Part shown: positions 61,581-64,000 of the stretch, piece after piece
How positions within the stretch are numbered: position 1 is the first letter of the stretch
Layout of the letters: each line of letters begins with the position of its first letter
NCBI RefSeq assembly: GCF_027580225.2
Contig: NW_027395277.1
Location: forward strand, 1,798,001 to 1,862,000
DNA from: Misgurnus anguillicaudatus
Lineage: Eukaryota > Chordata > Actinopteri > Cypriniformes > Cobitidae
Direction: 5' to 3'
Length of the DNA stretch: 64,000 bases
Program-made: the position numbers and the translations under genes
Notes under the pieces: model-generated
Database searches by the model: none
The model's input: the letters and a program-made list of their open reading frames with translations, nothing else
Told to the model about the DNA's origin: nothing

Positions 61581-62915
61581 AACTTCATGCACTTCATACA
61601 AACTCGGCTCATTGCCAACAACAGGCACCTTTAAGGGCCACACCGTCGTGTCTTGGGGGCTCCTCAATGTGAGCTCCACATCTTTAAAGAAGACATCCGG
61701 TTGATTTAATGTCAGAAAGCTGCTGTCCAAACTAAAAGGCGGATTAAGAGACTTTGGATTTGTACTGTATGTATTTCACTATTGGGTCCATTGGGTGAGG
61801 AATTCCTATTGTTCACTGGAAATGAAGATATTACTGGAATGGTGCTGGGTGAAATTTACTCGACGTTAGCGACTCAGGCACTTTGGATGGCGTATATATG
61901 GTTTGCACTTGAGGTGTCACACTTTGCTGAAATATTACTGTAAACGTCACTTATGGTTCAGACATACCGCCGAATTGAATTGATATATGGTGACTCCTGC
62001 TGTGAAAGATATTGATTCGGGAGGAAGTGGGCGTGGCCTCTCAAAAGTCCTGCTGATTCACAGCTGTACACGACTAGACCCAGAACGGCCTGCAGAGTAA
62101 CGAAATTAAAGCTGTACGTCTTCGTATTTGTCTGTGTCTGCTGTCGAGAGCTGCTGCTTTACTTCATCACGGATGGATTTGAATAAAGTTTTAATGCAAA
62201 AGAAATCTGATGCTAAGCCAGATGACGGCGAGACTCGGATGGCTGTTTTAAGTCTGGACTTATTTGCAGTATCCATTTTTATAGACTTGAACTGTAGGAA
62301 AAGATGTTGTCCCAAAGCTGTGTGCCTTTCTTTGATGTTTTTAACAGGACAGGCCTCTTTACAGGGTTAGGAAGTAAGAACGGTCTATAGTAGTCTGAAA
62401 GTCCCTTTTAAAACAACAACAAATCATTAGAATCTGGCTATTATTATTACTATTATTATTATTATTTGATCCTTTTAGTTTCATTTAATGCACTTTTCCT
62501 AATTTCATTTTTTTTAAATAAGTAGACTTGACACGGTTATACACTGACACGGGCAGCTCAGGTGTTTTTTTCTGCTGTATCACACAAACAAGCTAATAAC
62601 ATCTTTTAATGTGTTTACAAACTGATGTATTACAATTTTGTGGTGTTTTTGATTTCATATCCGAAATGCAGAGAGTTGTCGGCCCAACTTTTGTGATTTT
62701 GAAAGGATCTTTTCCCTTTCCCTTTTTTGGTCAGACTGCCTATTTAAAATAAACCAAGAACAGGATATAAATACATTAATACAGGGATCTGCATTACAAG
62801 GTAATTTCTGTGAAATTGTTGTGTAGAAATTTTTCAGAATGTTTTCGTTACCTATATATATTTTTTTTTCTTTTAACTTTTTCTGAAAAGAATAAAGTTT
62901 AAACCTGAAGCATCT
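61581..62915 (+). other. b4galnt4: 3' untranslated region of b4galnt4
   Basis: The sequence from the stop to the strongest AATAAA (62891-62896) is mostly free of the repeats that fill the introns, as expected of a transcribed UTR. It contains an imperfect (TTA/ATT)n run near 62440-62466 and a TA-rich stretch near 62850. The exact cleavage site is not visible; 10-30 bases past the signal is assumed. Confidence 0.6.
62891..62896 (+). promoter_or_regulatory. Poly(A) signal AATAAA, probable main site
   Basis: A canonical hexamer 1.3 kb after the stop, followed by repeat-rich non-gene DNA. Two other canonical hexamers, at 62182-62187 and 62748-62753, could give shorter 3' UTRs. Confidence 0.55.
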
Positions 62916-62988
62916 CACTGACTTTATATACTTTATTACATATGTTGATCAATAAAAAAAGAAATATATATATATATTAAAACACCAA

Positions 62989-63290
62989 CACTGCAAAAAA
63001 GTATTTTCAAGAAAAAAAATTCCAAGTATTCTTGTCTTGTTTTCATCTAACAATTCTTAGCAAAAAATCTTGAAAATTTTTCTTAAACACTTAATTGAAG
63101 AAAAAAAAAACGAGAAAAAAATTCTTACCAGATTTTTTTTTTTTTTGATTGTTTGCACAAAATAAATTTGATATTTTTGGTCTAAAAACTAGACTAATTT
63201 TCTGGAGTCATTTTGCTCATCAAGAAAAAGCATCTTCATTTAAGAATTTTTAGATATTTTTACTGAAAACAAGACAAAAATACTATAAAA
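62989..63290. mobile_element. Palindromic TA element, copy 10 (subfamily B, shortened)
   Basis: Left end CACTGCAAAAAAGTATTTTC; much of the left arm is deleted. It runs into copy 11 without a complete right end (TACTATAAAAAAAATCC). Confidence 0.75.
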
Positions 63291-63293
63291 AAA

Positions 63294-63730
63294 ATCCAAA
63301 AAATGATTTTCAAGAAAATAACTTCTTAGTATTTTTGTCTTGTTTTCAAAAATATCTAGAATTCTTAAATTAAGATGCTTTTTCTTGATGAGCAAAATGA
63401 CCCAAGAAAATAAGTCTAGATTTCAGACCAAAAATATCAAATTTAAGTGATTTTGTGCATAAAACAAGCAAAAAATGGGGAAAGCATAAAAATCTTGAAA
63501 AGTTTTCTTAAACACTAAATTCAAGAAAAATTTGCTTTCCCCAATTGCAGATTGTCTTATGCACAAAATCACTTACATTTTATATTTTTGTCTAAAAACT
63601 AAACTTATTTTCTTAGGTCGTTTTGCTCATCAAGAAAAAGCATCTTAATTTAAGAATTTTTGGATATTTTACTGAAAACAAGACAAAAATACTAAGAAAT
63701 TTTTGTCTTGAAAAATTATTTTTTGCAGTG
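63294..63730. mobile_element. Palindromic TA element, copy 11 (subfamily B)
   Basis: Starts CCAAAAAATGATTTTCAAG, ends TTATTTTTTGCAGTG then TA. Centre GGGGAAAGC/GCTTTCCCC is a compensated change in both arms. Second tandem pair of the window, with copy 10. Confidence 0.82.
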
Positions 63731-63882
63731 TATAAATCAAGGTATTATTAGTGTTTTTGGAATTTGGATTTAAAAAGTTTCTCATCACTGGTCCAGAGTC
63801 CACTGGGTGCCTAAAGACTTTTATTATTTAAAATAAGATGCAAAACAGATGAAAAGTAAAGCTTTAAAATAAGCTTCATTTA

Positions 63883-64000
63883 CACTGCAAAAAATTATTT
63901 TCAAGAAAAAAATTCTTAGTATTTTTGTTTTGTTTTCAGTAAAAATATCTAAAAAATGTTAAATTAAGATGCTTTTTCTTGTTGAGCAAAACGACCCAAG
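63883..64000. mobile_element. Palindromic TA element, copy 12 (subfamily B), cut by window end
   Basis: CACTGCAAAAAATTATTTTC after TA; left arm continues to the last base. Confidence 0.8.

Noticed and set aside
62128..62370. 80-codon frame in the 3' UTR
   Set aside because: Follows the stop codon of b4galnt4 with no domain; a matching-length frame exists on the other strand.

Overview
The window is vertebrate, and almost certainly teleost and cyprinid-like, nuclear DNA. It is AT-rich and intron-rich, and more than half of it is non-autonomous DNA transposons, tRNA-derived SINE pieces and simple or tandem repeats of the kind common in zebrafish and carp genomes. There is no prokaryotic gene, operon or CRISPR array.

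One protein-coding gene spans nearly the whole window on the + strand. Fifteen coding exons (566 to 61580) join in frame through GT-AG introns into 977 residues. They encode the C-terminal part of a PA14 domain, a conserved Golgi-enzyme stem, a long disordered linker on a single 1.2-kb exon, and a complete CHGN/GT7-type glycosyltransferase domain with its DLH and WGGEDW motifs. The product is a beta-1,4-N-acetylgalactosaminyltransferase of the B4GALNT3/4 group, closer to B4GALNT4 by the wording of its catalytic domain. The 5' exons (cytoplasmic tail, signal anchor, start of PA14) lie upstream of base 1. The 3' UTR and poly(A) signals lie at 61581-62915.

Layout: 1-565, intron ending in the first visible exon. 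667-27136, two long introns loaded with about 450-bp palindromic TA-flanked elements, TTAA-flanked elements and hAT-like elements. 27137-27215, exon 3, followed by a 1.2-kb array of a 20-bp unit. 37534-37600, exon 4, preceded by an inverted Harbinger-like copy and followed by a four-level nest of transposons, one of which carries a THAP-like zinc-finger fragment. 40905-43715, a 2.8-kb TGGA/CAGA-type array. 43903-49293, exons 5-8 with nested elements between them. 52000-55461, exons 9-12. 57405-61580, exons 13-15, with a broken LINE in the last intron. 62989-64000, downstream, three more palindromic elements.

The genes do not form a pathway: there is one enzyme gene and a record of transposition in its introns. 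The most informative structures are nested insertions whose TTAA, TA or 8-bp target duplications can be read directly because an empty copy of the same host repeat is also present in the window. I found no convincing new biological system. The best leads are the THAP-fragment palindrome, the two-subfamily palindromic element with tandem copies, and some repeat-free intron segments that could be conserved enhancers.
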